NCBI GenBank assembly: GCA_012728315.1
Contig: JAAYFI010000027.1
Span: 1 to 64,000, forward strand
Source: Gammaproteobacteria bacterium
Lineage (GTDB): Bacteria > Pseudomonadota > Gammaproteobacteria > Pseudomonadales > Pseudomonadaceae
Reading direction: 5' to 3'
DNA: 64,000 nucleotides
Shown here: piece after piece, positions 1-13,280 of the stretch
How the letters are laid out: every line of letters begins with the position of its first letter
How positions within the stretch are numbered: position 1 is the first letter of the stretch
Position numbers and translations under genes: made by a program
Notes under the pieces: generated by a model
Seen by the model: the letters and a program-made list of their open reading frames with translations, nothing else
Database searches by the model: none
What the model was told of the DNA's origin: nothing

Positions 1-172
1 ATCGCAAATATCTTTTATAAAAAAAGACAAAAATAACTCTATGAATTCACAGAGTAACTTGTGTTGCTGATAATCTTTTTGACTATCATTCATCTAACAC
101 AAGCACCCACACGAATTGCTTGATTCAAATTGTTAAAGAACATTTCGTTGAAGTCTCTCGGCTTCAGCGAGG
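1..172 (-). other. Leader of an rRNA operon (5' of 16S rRNA), partial
   Basis: Read on the minus strand, this segment carries a boxA-like antitermination element TGTTCTTTAACA at 131-142, close to the canonical TGCTCTTTAACA. It then has a hairpin with arms CTTGTGTT/AACACAAG (58-103) and a second short stem ACTCT/AGAGT (36-55). boxA followed by stem-loops is the known layout of Pseudomonas 16S leaders, where it recruits the Nus factors and forms processing stems. In P. aeruginosa tyrS also sits directly beside an rRNA operon. The 16S gene itself is beyond position 1. Confidence 0.75.
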
Positions 173-178
173 AGGCGT

Positions 179-206
179 ATTCTACACTCTCCGAAGTATC
201 TGTCAA
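179..206 (-). promoter_or_regulatory. Strong rRNA operon promoter (reads leftwards)
   Basis: On the minus strand there is a perfect -35 box TTGACA (201-206), a 16-base spacer and a -10 box TAGAAT (179-184). An A/T-rich tract resembling an UP element lies upstream (about 207-232), and a G/C-rich discriminator follows the -10. This combination is typical of growth-rate and stringently controlled rrn promoters. The start of transcription should fall near 172. The next gene leftwards would be 16S rRNA, outside the window. Confidence 0.8.
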
Positions 207-334
207 GCTTAATTTTTAATTTATTTCCTTAAAAATCAACTTGTTACCTGATTTGCTGCTATCAGCGCCTCAAGAACGTCCATATTACAGTTTTTTTTCA
301 AAAGCACAATAGCTAATCTGAAAAAAATTGTATT

Positions 335-1534
335 TTATTGCGCACTCAGCGTAATACGGGCAAAGCTTTTCTTGCCAGCTTGGCAGACATGCTGCGCCCC
401 CTGCTTAAAGATAAAGTCACGCCCAACCACATTACCATCTACCCGCACACTTCCAGACGCAAGCATATCGCGCGCGCTTGCTGCATTCTTAACCAATCCA
501 GCTTGGTTCAAAACAGCAGCTATCGGCATATCTCCCAATGCAGCAAGCTCGATCTCAGGCAAATCTTCTGGCAACTCACCATCCTGCATGCGATTACCCG
601 CAGACTTATGCGCATTCGCCGCAGCCTCCTCACCATGAAACCTAGCAATCAACTCGCGCGCCAACTCAATTTTTATATCGCGCGGATTCGCTCCCTGAGC
701 CACGCTTTCTTTCAAACGCTCTATATCCTCAGCACTACGAAAGCTCAACAGCTCGTAATAACGCCAAATCAGTTCGTCAGGCATAGACAGCAGCTTTGTA
801 TACATCACACCAGGCGCTTCTTGTATGCCCACATAATTACCAAGAGATTTGGACATCTTTTTAACGCCATCCAACCCCTCTAACAGCGGCATAGTAATAA
901 TGCACTGCGGCTCCTGACCATAAGCACGCTGCAACTCACGTCCCATTAACAAGTTAAATGTCTGGTCAGTACCACCCACCTCAATATCAGCGCGCAAGGC
1001 CACAGAGTCATAGCCCTGAATCAGCGGATACAAGAACTCATGGATAGCAATCGGCTGATTACCTGTATAGCGGGTATTAAAATCTTCACGCTCAAGCATG
1101 CGAGCAACTGTATATTGCGATGCAAGACGAATAAAATCTGCAGGGCTGAGCTTCTCGAGCCAGGACGAGTTAAAAACAACCTCAGTTTTATTCTCATCAA
1201 GAATTTTAAAAACTTGCTGTTTATAGGTTTCTGCATTTTCTAAAACCTGCTCGCGGGTTAACGGCGGGCGCGTGACACTCTTACCGCTGGGATCACCAAT
1301 CATCCCAGTGAAATCACCGATCAAGAAAATAATCTGATGACCTAAATCCTGCAGCATGCGCAATTTGTTTAACAGCACCGCATGCCCCAAGTGCAGGTCT
1401 GGAGCAGTCGGATCAAAACCTGCTTTAATACGCAGCGGCTGATTGCGCTTTAACTTGTCTATTAGCTCCTGCTCAACAACAACGTTGTCAGTACCTCGCT
1501 TGATAACAGCCAACTGCTCTTCAACGGTTTTCAT
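335..1534 (-). CDS. tyrS: Tyrosyl-tRNA synthetase
   Basis: This 399-residue class I aminoacyl-tRNA synthetase charges tRNA-Tyr with tyrosine in the cytoplasm. The HIGH-type signature appears as HLGHAVLL near residue 47, and the KMSKS loop as KKMSKSLGN near residue 226. The tyrosine/AMP pocket region GGTDQTFN is present, and the C-terminal end (about 335-395) is an S4-type RNA-binding domain. The length fits the shorter-loop TyrRS form common in Pseudomonas. The gene is divergent from the M23 peptidase gene and ends about 130 bases from the rRNA promoter on the same strand. Confidence 0.97.
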   Translation of the reverse strand: MKTVEEQLAVIKRGTDNVVVEQELIDKLKRNQPLRIKAGFDPTAPDLHLGHAVLLNKLRMLQDLGHQIIFLIGDFTGMIGDPSGKSVTRPPLTREQVLENAETYKQQVFKILDENKTEVVFNSSWLEKLSPADFIRLASQYTVARMLEREDFNTRYTGNQPIAIHEFLYPLIQGYDSVALRADIEVGGTDQTFNLLMGRELQRAYGQEPQCIITMPLLEGLDGVKKMSKSLGNYVGIQEAPGVMYTKLLSMPDELIWRYYELLSFRSAEDIERLKESVAQGANPRDIKIELARELIARFHGEEAAANAHKSAGNRMQDGELPEDLPEIELAALGDMPIAAVLNQAGLVKNAASARDMLASGSVRVDGNVVGRDFIFKQGAQHVCQAGKKSFARITLSAQ

Positions 1535-1753
1535 GCTCAGAACACCACATTATTAAGATAGATAGCCGATAAGAATACTAGATAAGGAACTAAAAACAAA
1601 TTACAGCCTCTGACAAACCACTCAGCGAGCCACTATTTTTTGCGCAATCTCGTGTTAAAACCTGACTCAGCGCAAGTTGCAAGGCATATATACTTGCAGT
1701 AGAAGGCATTTACTTATACTTTACGCAATCGCACACAGCAGACCACTAAGACT

Positions 1754-4238
<2,485 letters not shown>

Positions 4239-4247
4239 AACGTAATT

Positions 4248-4598
4248 TTAAACTGAGAATGATGACCCGCAGCCACAGGTCGTGGTTGCGTTGGGGTTAT
4301 TAATCACAAAACGCGAACCTTCCAAGCCTTCGGTATAGTCCACCTCTGCACCGGCTAAGTATTGAAAGCTCATTGGATCAATAATCAGGCTGACACCTTC
4401 ACGATCAATAATCGTATCGTCATCAGCAACATCCTCATCAAAGGTAAAACCATACTGAAATCCTGAGCAACCACCTCCGGTTACGAAGACCCGCAATTTC
4501 AGTCTTGGATTACCCTCTTCTTCAACGAGGGCCTTCACTTTCTTTGCCGCCCCTTGAGTAAACTGCATTGCGGCAGGGACGAAGGACTCAACACTCAT
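4248..4598 (-). CDS. erpA: Iron-sulfur cluster insertion protein ErpA
   Basis: This A-type Fe-S carrier delivers clusters to apo-enzymes such as IspG. I chose the start at 4598, giving 116 residues beginning MSVESFVP, because it matches family length and has a GGGAGAAAGTAAA ribosome-binding tract just upstream. The longer reading frame adds 12 unlikely residues. The three cluster-ligand cysteines are visible in [11 protein letters not shown] and the C-terminal CGCGSSFSV. It is convergent with anmK, with only nine bases between the stops, and lies upstream-adjacent to argC's 3' end. Confidence 0.95.
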   Translation of the reverse strand: MSVESFVPAAMQFTQGAAKKVKALVEEEGNPRLKLRVFVTGGGCSGFQYGFTFDEDVADDDTIIDREGVSLIIDPMSFQYLAGAEVDYTEGLEGSRFVINNPNATTTCGCGSSFSV

Positions 4599-4685
4599 TT
4601 TACTTTCTCCCAGCATCGCGCTGTAAAATATCAATGGGTTATATTATCCGCTTAACCTAGCACCAAGGTCAACTATTAACCTTAT

Positions 4686-5720
4686 CTAGGGAATGAGCGC
4701 AGCTGATAACAAGCCGCTCTGTTCATCGAGGCCAAACATTATATTCATATTTTGCACGGCCTGACCCGAAGCGCCTTTCACTAAATTATCAATCACGGCC
4801 ATGACCACCACAACATCACCGCTTTGTGGACGCTGCACAGAAATACGGCACATATTGGCGCCTTTAACACTGCGAGTCTGCGGAAATGTGCCAGCCGGCA
4901 GTACGTCAACAAAAGGCTCATTTTGATAACGCTGCTCAAATAACCCCTGCAAATCAACCTCACGATTCGTCACTGTCGCGTACAAGGTTGCATGAATGCC
5001 ACGAATCATAGGCACCAAGTGTGGCACAAAGGTCAAGCCCACAGGCGCACCTGCGGCACGACGCAGCCCTTGCTTGATTTCAGGCAGATGACGGTGTCCG
5101 CTCACCCCATAAGCCATCATATTTTCATTCGCCTCACAGAATAATGAGCCGATTTTCGCCCCTCGACCAGCACCACTCACACCGGAGGCACAGCTCGCAA
5201 TAATTTGCTGGGTATCGGCCAGCCCTGCTTCAACTAAAGGCAAGAGACCCAGTTGCACCGCTGTTGGATAGCAACCCGGTACAGCAACCAGTCGTGCATC
5301 TTTAATCTTGGCACGATTGACTTCAGGCAAACCGTAGACTGCTTCAGCCAATAAGTGCGGTGCACCATGCGGCTGTCCATACCACTGTGCCCATTCATCG
5401 GCATCCTCCAGACGAAAGTCTGCTGATAAATCAATCACTCGTGTGCCTGCTTGTAAAATTTCATCAGCGAGACCATGCGCCACACCATGTGGTGTTGCGA
5501 AAAACACGACATCACAAGCGGTTAACGTTTCAGCATGAGGCACAGAAAAGGCCAGTTCAGGGTAACTCTCACGCAGATTCGGGTACATATCAGCCACCCG
5601 CACCCCTTCTTCGGAGCGCGAAGTAATGACTTCAACCTGTGCATGCGGATGTAAAGCCAGTAGTCGTAACAACTCAACACCTGTGTAGCCTGTACCGCCG
5701 ACAATTGCCACTTTAATCAT
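4686..5720 (-). CDS. argC: N-acetyl-gamma-glutamyl-phosphate reductase
   Basis: This enzyme reduces N-acetylglutamyl-5-phosphate to the semialdehyde, the third step of arginine synthesis. With the start at 5720 ([14 protein letters not shown], 344 residues) it has the usual length. A GAGGGTG ribosome site lies just upstream, and the Rossmann motif GGTGYTG comes first. The catalytic cysteine is in [10 protein letters not shown] near residue 148, followed by [11 protein letters not shown]. The preceding enzyme of the pathway, argB, is at 41.8 kb here, so the arginine genes are dispersed as in other pseudomonads. Confidence 0.96.
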   Translation of the reverse strand: MIKVAIVGGTGYTGVELLRLLALHPHAQVEVITSRSEEGVRVADMYPNLRESYPELAFSVPHAETLTACDVVFFATPHGVAHGLADEILQAGTRVIDLSADFRLEDADEWAQWYGQPHGAPHLLAEAVYGLPEVNRAKIKDARLVAVPGCYPTAVQLGLLPLVEAGLADTQQIIASCASGVSGAGRGAKIGSLFCEANENMMAYGVSGHRHLPEIKQGLRRAAGAPVGLTFVPHLVPMIRGIHATLYATVTNREVDLQGLFEQRYQNEPFVDVLPAGTFPQTRSVKGANMCRISVQRPQSGDVVVVMAVIDNLVKGASGQAVQNMNIMFGLDEQSGLLSAALIP

Positions 5721-5836
5721 GCATGCACCCTCTTTACTAAAATAAAATATATCCAAGTCCACATAAGCTGCTCTTGGCAGATGACACTGGTTCGGCAGCG
5801 TACTACCATGTACACAATTTACTATTGGAGCAGGTT

Positions 5837-6262
5837 ATGACGTATTTGTGGATCAAGTCGTTCCATATTATCGCAGTGGTATGCTGGTTTGCGGGATTAT
5901 TTTACTTACCACGCTTATTTGTCTATCACGCCATGAGTACAGATAGCATTAGCCAAGAACGCTTCACGATTATGGAGCGCAAGCTCTACAGGGGCATTAT
6001 GCACCCTTCTCTGGTGGCCACTCTTGTGCTGGGTCTGTGTATGTTATATATCAACCCTGCACTCCTCAAGGCGGGCTGGATGCATATTAAGCTGACATTA
6101 TTAGTCTTTTTAATTGCCTATCACTTTTCCCTAGGCGTTATTTATAAGCGCTTTGCACAAGGCAGCAACCAGAAAAGCCATGTATTTTATCGTTGGTTTA
6201 ATGAGCTACCGGTTTTGTTTTTAATTGCCATTGTGCTGCTGGCCATTCTTAAACCTTTCTAA
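5837..6262 (+). CDS. hemJ: Protoporphyrinogen oxidase HemJ
   Basis: This 141-residue integral membrane protein has four hydrophobic helices. The first, KSFHIIAVVCWFAGLFYLPR, carries the conserved histidine and the FYLPR motif of the HemJ family, which oxidises protoporphyrinogen IX in late heme synthesis. The methionine at 5837 is preceded by GGAGCAGGTT, and the 21 extra upstream codons look non-coding. It diverges from argC, as PA0661-PA0662 do in P. aeruginosa. The family assignment is strong. The biochemical role is taken from studied homologues. Confidence 0.87.
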   Translation: MTYLWIKSFHIIAVVCWFAGLFYLPRLFVYHAMSTDSISQERFTIMERKLYRGIMHPSLVATLVLGLCMLYINPALLKAGWMHIKLTLLVFLIAYHFSLGVIYKRFAQGSNQKSHVFYRWFNELPVLFLIAIVLLAILKPF

Positions 6263-6337
6263 TGGTCCGCATGCAGCTAAAGGCTGCCGCGTGATGATAA
6301 TGTTCGTATGACCGCCGGTCACTGATAGGGAAGCATC

Positions 6338-7267
6338 ATGCCCAATACTCGCTATAAGATCAGCATCGATGGCACTCTTGCGCCCGGCGTAACGATAGAC
6401 TTTGCTCAAGAGCAGCTGGCCCGCTTATTTAAAACAGATACCACAGCAATCCAAGCTTTATTCTCCGGCAAGCCCATTACGGTCAAGCGTGATATCAGCT
6501 CCAGCGAAGCCGATAAATACCTTCAAGCATTATTTTCTGCCGGTGTAGTGGCACAGAAAGAAGCAGAGCCAACAGCTCACTTAAGCTTAGAAGCCATTGT
6601 TTCAGAAAGTAATGCAGACCATCCAACCCAAATGACGTGCCCTAAGTGTAGCGCACGGCAAGCAAAACAGCAGATTTGTCAAAGCTGCGGCATCGTAATT
6701 GCTAAATTTACCCGTCACCAAGCGCAGGCAGCCGGCACGACAAACACTCTAAACCCAAGCCCGCCCTCACCCTACGCCACGCCAAAAGCGACTATGAGGC
6801 AAAATTTAGAAGAGGTGGGCGAGTTAAATATTTGGGGCATTGAAGGCCGCCTTGGACGCATGCGTTATATTGCCTGGTCAATGGTTTATATGTTTGCCAT
6901 GCTCCCCGTACTCTTAATTAGCATACTGGTTTTAAATGCATCACTCTGGCTGGGTGGCTTATTGATTTTTACCGCAGCGATTGCCGCCATCGTGCTCGCT
7001 ATTCAGATCAGTGTTAAACGCTTACACGATATTGGTTGGTCTGGCTGGCTACTGTTACTGAGCCTGATTCCTGTTGTGGGCAGTATCTTCCAGTTATTAA
7101 TTTTTGTAATACCTGGCAGTCAAGCTCACAACCGCTATGGCGCACCACCACCGGCTAATAGCACGGCAGTGAAAGTCTTATTTTGGCTTTGGGTTGCGCT
7201 GTTATGCAGCGGATTTGTACTGGGCTTAATCACAGACATACTGGGCACCCTCCTTAGCGCACAATAA
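6338..7267 (+). CDS. DUF805 membrane protein with N-terminal zinc-ribbon
   Basis: This 309-residue protein has three parts. Residues 1-75 form a soluble region (YKISIDGTLAPGV...) that I do not recognise beyond resembling a small alpha/beta module found in similar Pseudomonas proteins. Residues about 100-122 carry paired cysteines (CPKCSARQ ... CQSCGIV), a likely zinc ribbon. From about 160 on there is a DUF805 domain with four to five membrane helices and the family motif KRLHDIGWSGWL. DUF805 is of unknown function. It stands alone between hemJ and the convergent ppc gene. Confidence 0.75.
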   Translation: MPNTRYKISIDGTLAPGVTIDFAQEQLARLFKTDTTAIQALFSGKPITVKRDISSSEADKYLQALFSAGVVAQKEAEPTAHLSLEAIVSESNADHPTQMTCPKCSARQAKQQICQSCGIVIAKFTRHQAQAAGTTNTLNPSPPSPYATPKATMRQNLEEVGELNIWGIEGRLGRMRYIAWSMVYMFAMLPVLLISILVLNASLWLGGLLIFTAAIAAIVLAIQISVKRLHDIGWSGWLLLLSLIPVVGSIFQLLIFVIPGSQAHNRYGAPPPANSTAVKVLFWLWVALLCSGFVLGLITDILGTLLSAQ

Positions 7268-7279
7268 ACCTGCGCGCAG

Positions 7280-7319
7280 CCTGCTGATCAGTGGCACTCA
7301 AGGCGCACGGATCAGCAGG
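7280..7319. terminator. Hairpin between convergent DUF805 gene and ppc
   Basis: A perfect 10-base inverted repeat CCTGCTGATC/GATCAGCAGG has a 20-base loop and lies in the 66-base gap between two convergent stops. There is no clear T-tract, so it may act as a bidirectional or weak terminator. Confidence 0.45.
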
Positions 7320-7333
7320 TCGTCAGCAGTGAC

Positions 7334-9970
7334 TTAGCCGGTATTGCGCAAACCTGCTGCAATGCCTGCAACTGTCACGAGTAACGCTTGCTCGATTGCT
7401 GGGCAAATGGCATCACCTTGCTCTCGGGATCGTGCTAATAACTCAACTTGCAGCAAGTGTAACGGATCAAGGTAGGTATCACGTACGCTAATCGAAGCAC
7501 GTACTTGCGGATGACGCTCCAGCAAATGTGCTTCGCCCGTGAGCTGCAAGACTTGCTCCACGGCTTGAGCAAGATGCAGATACAGCTGCTCGCCAAAACC
7601 ACGTAATGCATCTGCCACCAAGCGCTCATCATATAAACGCGCAATCCCAGCGTCTGCTTTCAACAGCACCATTTCTAACATATCAATGCGCGCCCTAAAG
7701 AAAGGCCACTGATCACGCATTTCAGTCAATAAGGGTTCTTCTTGGCGTGCAACAGCATTTTTCAATGCCGTCTCCCAACCCAGCCAAGCCGGCAACATCA
7801 TACGGGTTTGCGTCCAAGCAAAAATCCATGGGATTGCGCGCAGACTTTCTATGCCGCCGGTGCGGCGTCGTGCTGGACGACTGCCCAGCGGTAAACGCCC
7901 CAGCTCTTGCTCTGGCGTGGCTTGTCGGAAGTACTCCACAAACTGCGGATCTTCGCGCACTGTCTGACGGTACGCTTGCAAACCATCAGCCGCTAAACGC
8001 TCCATTACTGCGCGCCATGACTCTTTAGGGACAGGCGGTGGCAACAAGGTGGCTTCAAGCACTGAGGCCAAATACAGATTTAAATTCTGCGCTGCCACTT
8101 CTGGTAATCCGTATTTAAACCGTATCACCTCGCCTTGCTCGGTCGTGCGAAAGCGCCCAGCCACAGACCCTGGAGGTTGCGATAAAATGGCTTCATGGGC
8201 CGGGCCACCACCACGACCAACAGTACCGCCGCGGCCATGGAACAGTATCAGCTCTACACCTTGTTGCGCACAGACCGCAACCAACTCTTCTTGTGCTCGA
8301 TATTGTGACCAAGCGGCTGCCGTTGTGCCTGCATCTTTTGCTGAATCAGAGTAGCCGATCATCACCTCTTGCGGGCCTTGCAAGCTATTTCGATAATCCG
8401 CAAGGCTCAGTAACTGATCGATCACACCAGCGGCGTTGTGTAAGTCATCTTGTGTTTCAAAGAGTGGCGCAATGCGCATTGCTCGATTAAGCCCCGCTTC
8501 TTTAAGCAGCAGCTGCACAGCCAGCACATCAGAAGGTGCAGAGGCCATGGAGATCACATAAGAACCCAAGGAGTCTGCGGAGGTTTGCGCAATAACTTTA
8601 CAGGTATCCAAAACCTCTTGGGTGTCTGCACTGGCAGTAAAGGCGCTGGATAACAAAGGACGGCGACTTTGCAGCTCGCTGCGTAAAAAGGCTTGACGCT
8701 GCGCCTCACTCCACTGCGCATACTCGCCTAATCCCAACCACTGCGTGATTTCATTGAGCGCTCTGGTATGACGCTCTGCATCTTGTCGAATATCCAAACG
8801 CACCAATGACAAACCAAAGGTCGTGGCACGGCGAATGGTATCGAGCAAATCACCATCAGCAATCAGGCCCATGCCGCACTCATGCAATGAACGATGGCAT
8901 AGCAATAGCGGGTTCAGCAGTTCTTCGTTATGTAAGAAAATCTCCGCAGAGAGCGCAGTGCCCGCAGATAAGGCGGACTGCAATTCAGCACGGGTTTTGC
9001 GCAAACGTGCCCGTAGTTTTTTCATCAAGACACGGTAAGGCTCATCTGTTTCACCCACTAACGCCATCAGTTCTGAACTTGCATCTTGCATGGATAACTC
9101 CGCAGTTAAGCGGGAGATATCACGTAAAAATAAATCCGCAGCAATCCAGCGCGCCAGCAGCAGCACTGTTTTGGTAACCCGTGCCGTTACATTAGGGTTG
9201 CCATCGCGATCACCGCCCATCCAAGTGGAAAAACGTATCGGAGTGGCGGTAATCGGTAAGGCATCACCACCCGCCTCAAGCAACGTCTGATCCACATGAC
9301 GCAATACATTAGGGATGGCGTGCCAGAGTGAACGCTCAATTACGGCAAAACCCCAGCGCGCCTCATCTACAGGTGTCGGCTGCTCACTACGAATTTCTGT
9401 GGTGTGCCAGATTTCAGCAATTAAACTGCGCAGCTTGTTAATAATAGTGTCACGTTCTACTGCAGTTAAATCCGTGTGGTCAAGTGCGGCCAACTGTTGC
9501 GCAATGGCATCGTATTTCATAATGAGTGTACGACGTGACACTTCGGTTGGATGGGCCGTTAAAACCAACTCAATATCTAATCCGGCCACGGTTTGAGACA
9601 AAGCTTGCGGATGATGTCCGGCGGCCTGCAAACGCTGCAGCAATGAGGCGAGCATTTGATCTTCAAACGCGGGCTGTTCATCACTGCGACGACGGCGCAT
9701 CAGATGATACTGATCGGCAATATTGGCTAAATTAAGAAACTGATTAAAACCTCGTGCAACGGGTAACAACTCATCTTCAGATAACTGATCAAGCGTATCT
9801 GTGAGCTGCTGGCGACCGTCTTCTGAGCCACGCCGCGCGGCCTTGGCGCCTTTGCGAATGCGTTCAATTTTATCTAAAAACTCTTGCCCACGTTGTTCGC
9901 GCATGGTTGAGCCCAGCAGCTCGCCGAGCAAATGGACGTGTTCGCGCAGACGTGAATCAATTGGGATCAT
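7334..9970 (-). CDS. ppc: Phosphoenolpyruvate carboxylase
   Basis: This 878-residue enzyme makes oxaloacetate from PEP and bicarbonate to refill the TCA cycle. The two family signatures are intact: the catalytic-histidine motif [13 protein letters not shown] near residue 137, and the glycine-rich loop [18 protein letters not shown] near 580. The C-terminus ends in AAGLRNTG, the usual carboxy-terminal Asn-Thr-Gly of bacterial PEP carboxylases. The whole length is normal. It is followed upstream (to the right) by a small membrane-protein gene and lysS on the same strand. Confidence 0.98.
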   Translation of the reverse strand: MIPIDSRLREHVHLLGELLGSTMREQRGQEFLDKIERIRKGAKAARRGSEDGRQQLTDTLDQLSEDELLPVARGFNQFLNLANIADQYHLMRRRRSDEQPAFEDQMLASLLQRLQAAGHHPQALSQTVAGLDIELVLTAHPTEVSRRTLIMKYDAIAQQLAALDHTDLTAVERDTIINKLRSLIAEIWHTTEIRSEQPTPVDEARWGFAVIERSLWHAIPNVLRHVDQTLLEAGGDALPITATPIRFSTWMGGDRDGNPNVTARVTKTVLLLARWIAADLFLRDISRLTAELSMQDASSELMALVGETDEPYRVLMKKLRARLRKTRAELQSALSAGTALSAEIFLHNEELLNPLLLCHRSLHECGMGLIADGDLLDTIRRATTFGLSLVRLDIRQDAERHTRALNEITQWLGLGEYAQWSEAQRQAFLRSELQSRRPLLSSAFTASADTQEVLDTCKVIAQTSADSLGSYVISMASAPSDVLAVQLLLKEAGLNRAMRIAPLFETQDDLHNAAGVIDQLLSLADYRNSLQGPQEVMIGYSDSAKDAGTTAAAWSQYRAQEELVAVCAQQGVELILFHGRGGTVGRGGGPAHEAILSQPPGSVAGRFRTTEQGEVIRFKYGLPEVAAQNLNLYLASVLEATLLPPPVPKESWRAVMERLAADGLQAYRQTVREDPQFVEYFRQATPEQELGRLPLGSRPARRRTGGIESLRAIPWIFAWTQTRMMLPAWLGWETALKNAVARQEEPLLTEMRDQWPFFRARIDMLEMVLLKADAGIARLYDERLVADALRGFGEQLYLHLAQAVEQVLQLTGEAHLLERHPQVRASISVRDTYLDPLHLLQVELLARSREQGDAICPAIEQALLVTVAGIAAGLRNTG

Positions 9971-10085
9971 ACTCGTTCTCCACTGAAGTTTTTCTCCAGC
10001 TTGCCGAGTTATCCCACATCTAGCAAGACAACTTTAGTGTTTTAAACGGCGCTACACGTTCGTCCTGCTGTTGTATAAAACATGC

Positions 10086-10394
10086 TTAAGGCGCAATAAA
10101 ATCACAACGCACCGCACGCTTTTTATTATCCACCAGTACGCCGGTCAAACCTTTTTGCTTAGTGTCAAAGAGCACCACAATACCATCAAGACACTGTGCC
10201 ACTTGCTCCGCAGGTTTGAGAGACACTTTGTAATCTTCACCCGGGATGGTTTTCAGCATGGTGTAGTCCGCCAGTAATAATGCGTCACTGGGTTTAGCTA
10301 TATGCAGATAACCGTAATAACTTAAAACCGCCACAGTACCCACAATGCTCGCCACAGCCGTGGCAATCAGTGGTCGATAATCGCGCTCGCTCAT
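10086..10394 (-). CDS. Small single-pass membrane protein, unknown function
   Basis: This is a 102-residue protein with a short cytoplasmic start, one membrane helix (about residues 9-30, IATAVASIVGTVAVLSYYGYL) and a 70-residue outside part with two cysteines that could pair. The frame has a plausible GAGT ribosome site and a length and composition unlike chance. Its position between ppc and lysS, on the same strand, argues for a real gene. I do not recognise the family. Confidence 0.6.
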   Translation of the reverse strand: MSERDYRPLIATAVASIVGTVAVLSYYGYLHIAKPSDALLLADYTMLKTIPGEDYKVSLKPAEQVAQCLDGIVVLFDTKQKGLTGVLVDNKKRAVRCDFIAP

Positions 10395-10479
10395 AATGAC
10401 TCCGTAATTTTAGCAGGGTAAAACTTGCAGCGTGGCAGCCCAACACCAAGATGATGTTTAGGCTGCCAATAGCAGCACA

Positions 10480-11982
10480 TTAATGCTCTGGACGCATATG
10501 TGGGAACAAAATCACATCACGAATGGAGGCTGAATCAGTCAGGAGCATGACCAGACGATCGATACCTATACCTTCGCCCGCGGTGGGCGGCATACCGTAC
10601 TCTAAAGCACGCACAAAATCGGCATCATAATGCATCGCCTCATCATCACCGGCATCTTTATCCGCCACTTGCGCTAAGAAACGCTCCGCCTGATCTTCCG
10701 CGTCATTTAACTCTGAGTAAGCATTGGCAATCTCACGTCCACCAATAAAGAGTTCAAAACGGTCGGTTACACTTGGATCATCATTGCTGCGACGCGCCAG
10801 CGGTGACACTTCAAACGGGTAACGCGTAATAAAAGTTGGCTGCTCCAACTTATGCTCAACGGTTTCTTCAAAGATCATCGTTTGCAATTTACCTAGACCT
10901 TCAAAGCCCATCACTTTCGCACCGTGCTTTTTCGCCAGTGCGCGGGCAGTATCCAGATCTTCTAGATCTGCAGCGGTAATATCTGGGTTGTACTTTAAGA
11001 TCGAGTCAAACAACGAGATACGCTGGAACGGCTCACCGAAATGGAATACTTTGCCTTGATACGGCACATCAGTGGTGCCCAACACCTTTTGCGCCAACTC
11101 ACGGAACAGCTCTTCGGTCAGATCCATGTTGTCTTCATAGTCCGCATAGGCTTGGTAGAACTCAAGCATAGTGAACTCTGGATTGTGACGGGTTGATACC
11201 CCTTCGTTACGGAAGTTGCGGTTGATTTCAAACACCCGCTCAAAACCACCGACCACTAAGCGCTTTAAATACAACTCAGGCGCAATACGCAAGTACATGG
11301 GTAAATCGAGCGCATTGTGGTGGGTTTCAAATGGTTTCGCCGCGGCACCACCGGGGATGGTTTGCAGCATGGGCGTTTCCACTTCCAAGAAGTCACGCTC
11401 GGTTAGGAAGTTACGGATATGCGCGATCACCTTTGAGCGCACTTTAAAAGTATCACGCACGTCCTCATTCACAATCAAATCAACATAGCGCTGACGGTAA
11501 CGCTGTTCGGTATCCGTTAAACCATGGTGTTTATCGGGCAACGGACGCAGCGATTTAGTTAACAGCCGCACATCGGTCATATGCACATAGAGGTCACCTT
11601 TACCCGAGCGCGATAAAGTGCCTTCCACGCCAATAATGTCACCTAAATCCCAGGTCTTGATCTCAGCCAGTTTGTCTGCAGATAAACCTTTGCGGTCTAC
11701 ATACACCTGCAAACGACCTGTCATATCCTGCACCACCATAAAAGCACCGCGATCAAGCATGATGCGCCCAGCAATTTTAACCGGTATTGCAGCACTCACT
11801 AATTGTTCTTTGCTGTCATCGGCATATTTCTCTTGAATGTCAGCACAGTAGTGTTCGCGACGAAAATCATTCGGAAATGCATTGCCTTTCGCACGCTCAA
11901 TCGCCAGCTTTTCTTTGCGCAGCGCAATTAAACGGTTTTCTTCCTCTTGCAACTCATGCTGTGTTAGCGGTTGTTCGCTCAT
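10480..11982 (-). CDS. lysS: Lysyl-tRNA synthetase (class II)
   Basis: This 500-residue class II synthetase charges tRNA-Lys. The N-terminal OB-fold anticodon-binding domain (about residues 60-150) includes [19 protein letters not shown]. The class II motifs follow: motif 2 [20 protein letters not shown] near 262, and motif 3 [13 protein letters not shown] near 472. It lies about 100 bases downstream of prfB on the same strand, the same prfB-lysS arrangement seen in E. coli and pseudomonads. Confidence 0.98.
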   Translation of the reverse strand: MSEQPLTQHELQEEENRLIALRKEKLAIERAKGNAFPNDFRREHYCADIQEKYADDSKEQLVSAAIPVKIAGRIMLDRGAFMVVQDMTGRLQVYVDRKGLSADKLAEIKTWDLGDIIGVEGTLSRSGKGDLYVHMTDVRLLTKSLRPLPDKHHGLTDTEQRYRQRYVDLIVNEDVRDTFKVRSKVIAHIRNFLTERDFLEVETPMLQTIPGGAAAKPFETHHNALDLPMYLRIAPELYLKRLVVGGFERVFEINRNFRNEGVSTRHNPEFTMLEFYQAYADYEDNMDLTEELFRELAQKVLGTTDVPYQGKVFHFGEPFQRISLFDSILKYNPDITAADLEDLDTARALAKKHGAKVMGFEGLGKLQTMIFEETVEHKLEQPTFITRYPFEVSPLARRSNDDPSVTDRFELFIGGREIANAYSELNDAEDQAERFLAQVADKDAGDDEAMHYDADFVRALEYGMPPTAGEGIGIDRLVMLLTDSASIRDVILFPHMRPEH

Positions 11983-12084
11983 GATGGGTATCCACTATTT
12001 TAATTCAGGTCGCTCGTACAGCGACTGTAGGCACGCACTCGCGTGCTAATGACAACGTTGGCATGCAATGCATGCCAGGGTCGC

Positions 12085-13180
12085 TTAAAGACCTTGTTTT
12101 AGGCTTGCCTCTAAAAACTCATTGATGTCGCCATCGAGTACGGCATCACAGTTACTTTCTTCAACATTGGTGCGTAAGTCTTTAATACGCGATTGATCAA
12201 GCACATAAGATCGAATCTGATGCCCCCAACCAATATCGGACTTACTGTCTTCCAGCTCTTGCGAAGCAGCATTGCGTTTTGATAATTCCAACTCATAGAG
12301 TTTGGCACGCAACATTTTCATGGCTGTATCACGGTTCGCGTGCTGAGAGCGTTCATTCTGGCAGCTGACCACAGTGTTCGTCGGCACGTGGGTAATGCGC
12401 ACCGCAGAGTCAGTGGTGTTAACGTGCTGTCCGCCGGCGCCCGATGAACGATAAGTATCAACGCGCAAATCTGCAGGGTTGATATCAATCTCAATATTGT
12501 CATCAATTTCAGGTGAAACAAAAACCGCAGTAAATGAAGTGTGGCGACGGTTGCCAGAATCAAACGGACTTTTACGCACCAGACGGTGCACTCCGGTTTC
12601 TGTGCGTAACCAGCCAAAAGCGTATTCACCTTTAATATGCAGGGTTGCGCCTTTAATACCGGCGACATCACCCGCTGACAATTCCATAATGGTGGCTTCA
12701 AAGCCGTTATGGTCTGCCCAACGTAAATACATACGCAATAAAATATTGGCCCAATCTTGAGCCTCGGTGCCACCTGAGCCGGCTTGAATATCAAGGTACG
12801 CATTGTTGGCATCCATTTCACCGCTGAACATGCGACGAAACTCCAGCTTACTCAGCTCTTCAGTTAGACGCTCAACTTCAGCACGCACTTCATCAACGGC
12901 GTCTTGGTCATCTTCTTCAACGGCCATTTCTAATAATTCTTTAGAATCATTCACACCGTTTTCAAGGTTATCCAAAGTTTCCACAACCTGCGCAAGCAAT
13001 GAGCGCTCACGTCCCAGACTTTGTGCGTTCTCTGGATTATTCCAAATGGCTGGATCTTCCAGCTCTCGCTCAACTTCGATTAGACGTTCACGCTTGCTAG
13101 CGTAGTCAAAGATACCCCCGAATGACTTGCGTGCGCTCAGCTAAGTCATTGATGGCCAGATGGATTGGATTAACTTCCAT
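12085..13180 (-). CDS. prfB: Peptide chain release factor 2 (programmed +1 frameshift)
   Basis: RF2 ends translation at UGA and UAA. The gene starts at 13180 with a 24-codon first segment ([20 protein letters not shown]...) that reaches an in-frame TGA at 13106-13108. The shift site is intact: a GGGGG Shine-Dalgarno-like run, then TATCTTTGAC. A +1 slip on CTT continues as [13 protein letters not shown] and joins the main frame, giving 364 residues, the normal size. The GGQ catalytic motif (SGAGGQHVN) and the SPF stop-recognition tripeptide (KSPFDSG) are present. A gene caller starting at 12999 would lose about 60 residues. RF2 levels are thereby self-regulated. Confidence 0.96.
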
Positions 13181-13280
13181 AACAGATGATTCTCGCTTAA
13201 TTGAACTGTGTAAAAAGGCTAATTGTACCTGAATAAGCACGGCCTGTGCGCGCAGCAACACGCACAGTTTAGGTTTTTAC

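Noticed and set aside
338-883. Long plus-strand open frames antisense to tyrS, and similar ones antisense to ppc, lysS and leuA
   Set aside because: They mirror the codons of well-identified genes and show no independent motifs or ribosome sites.
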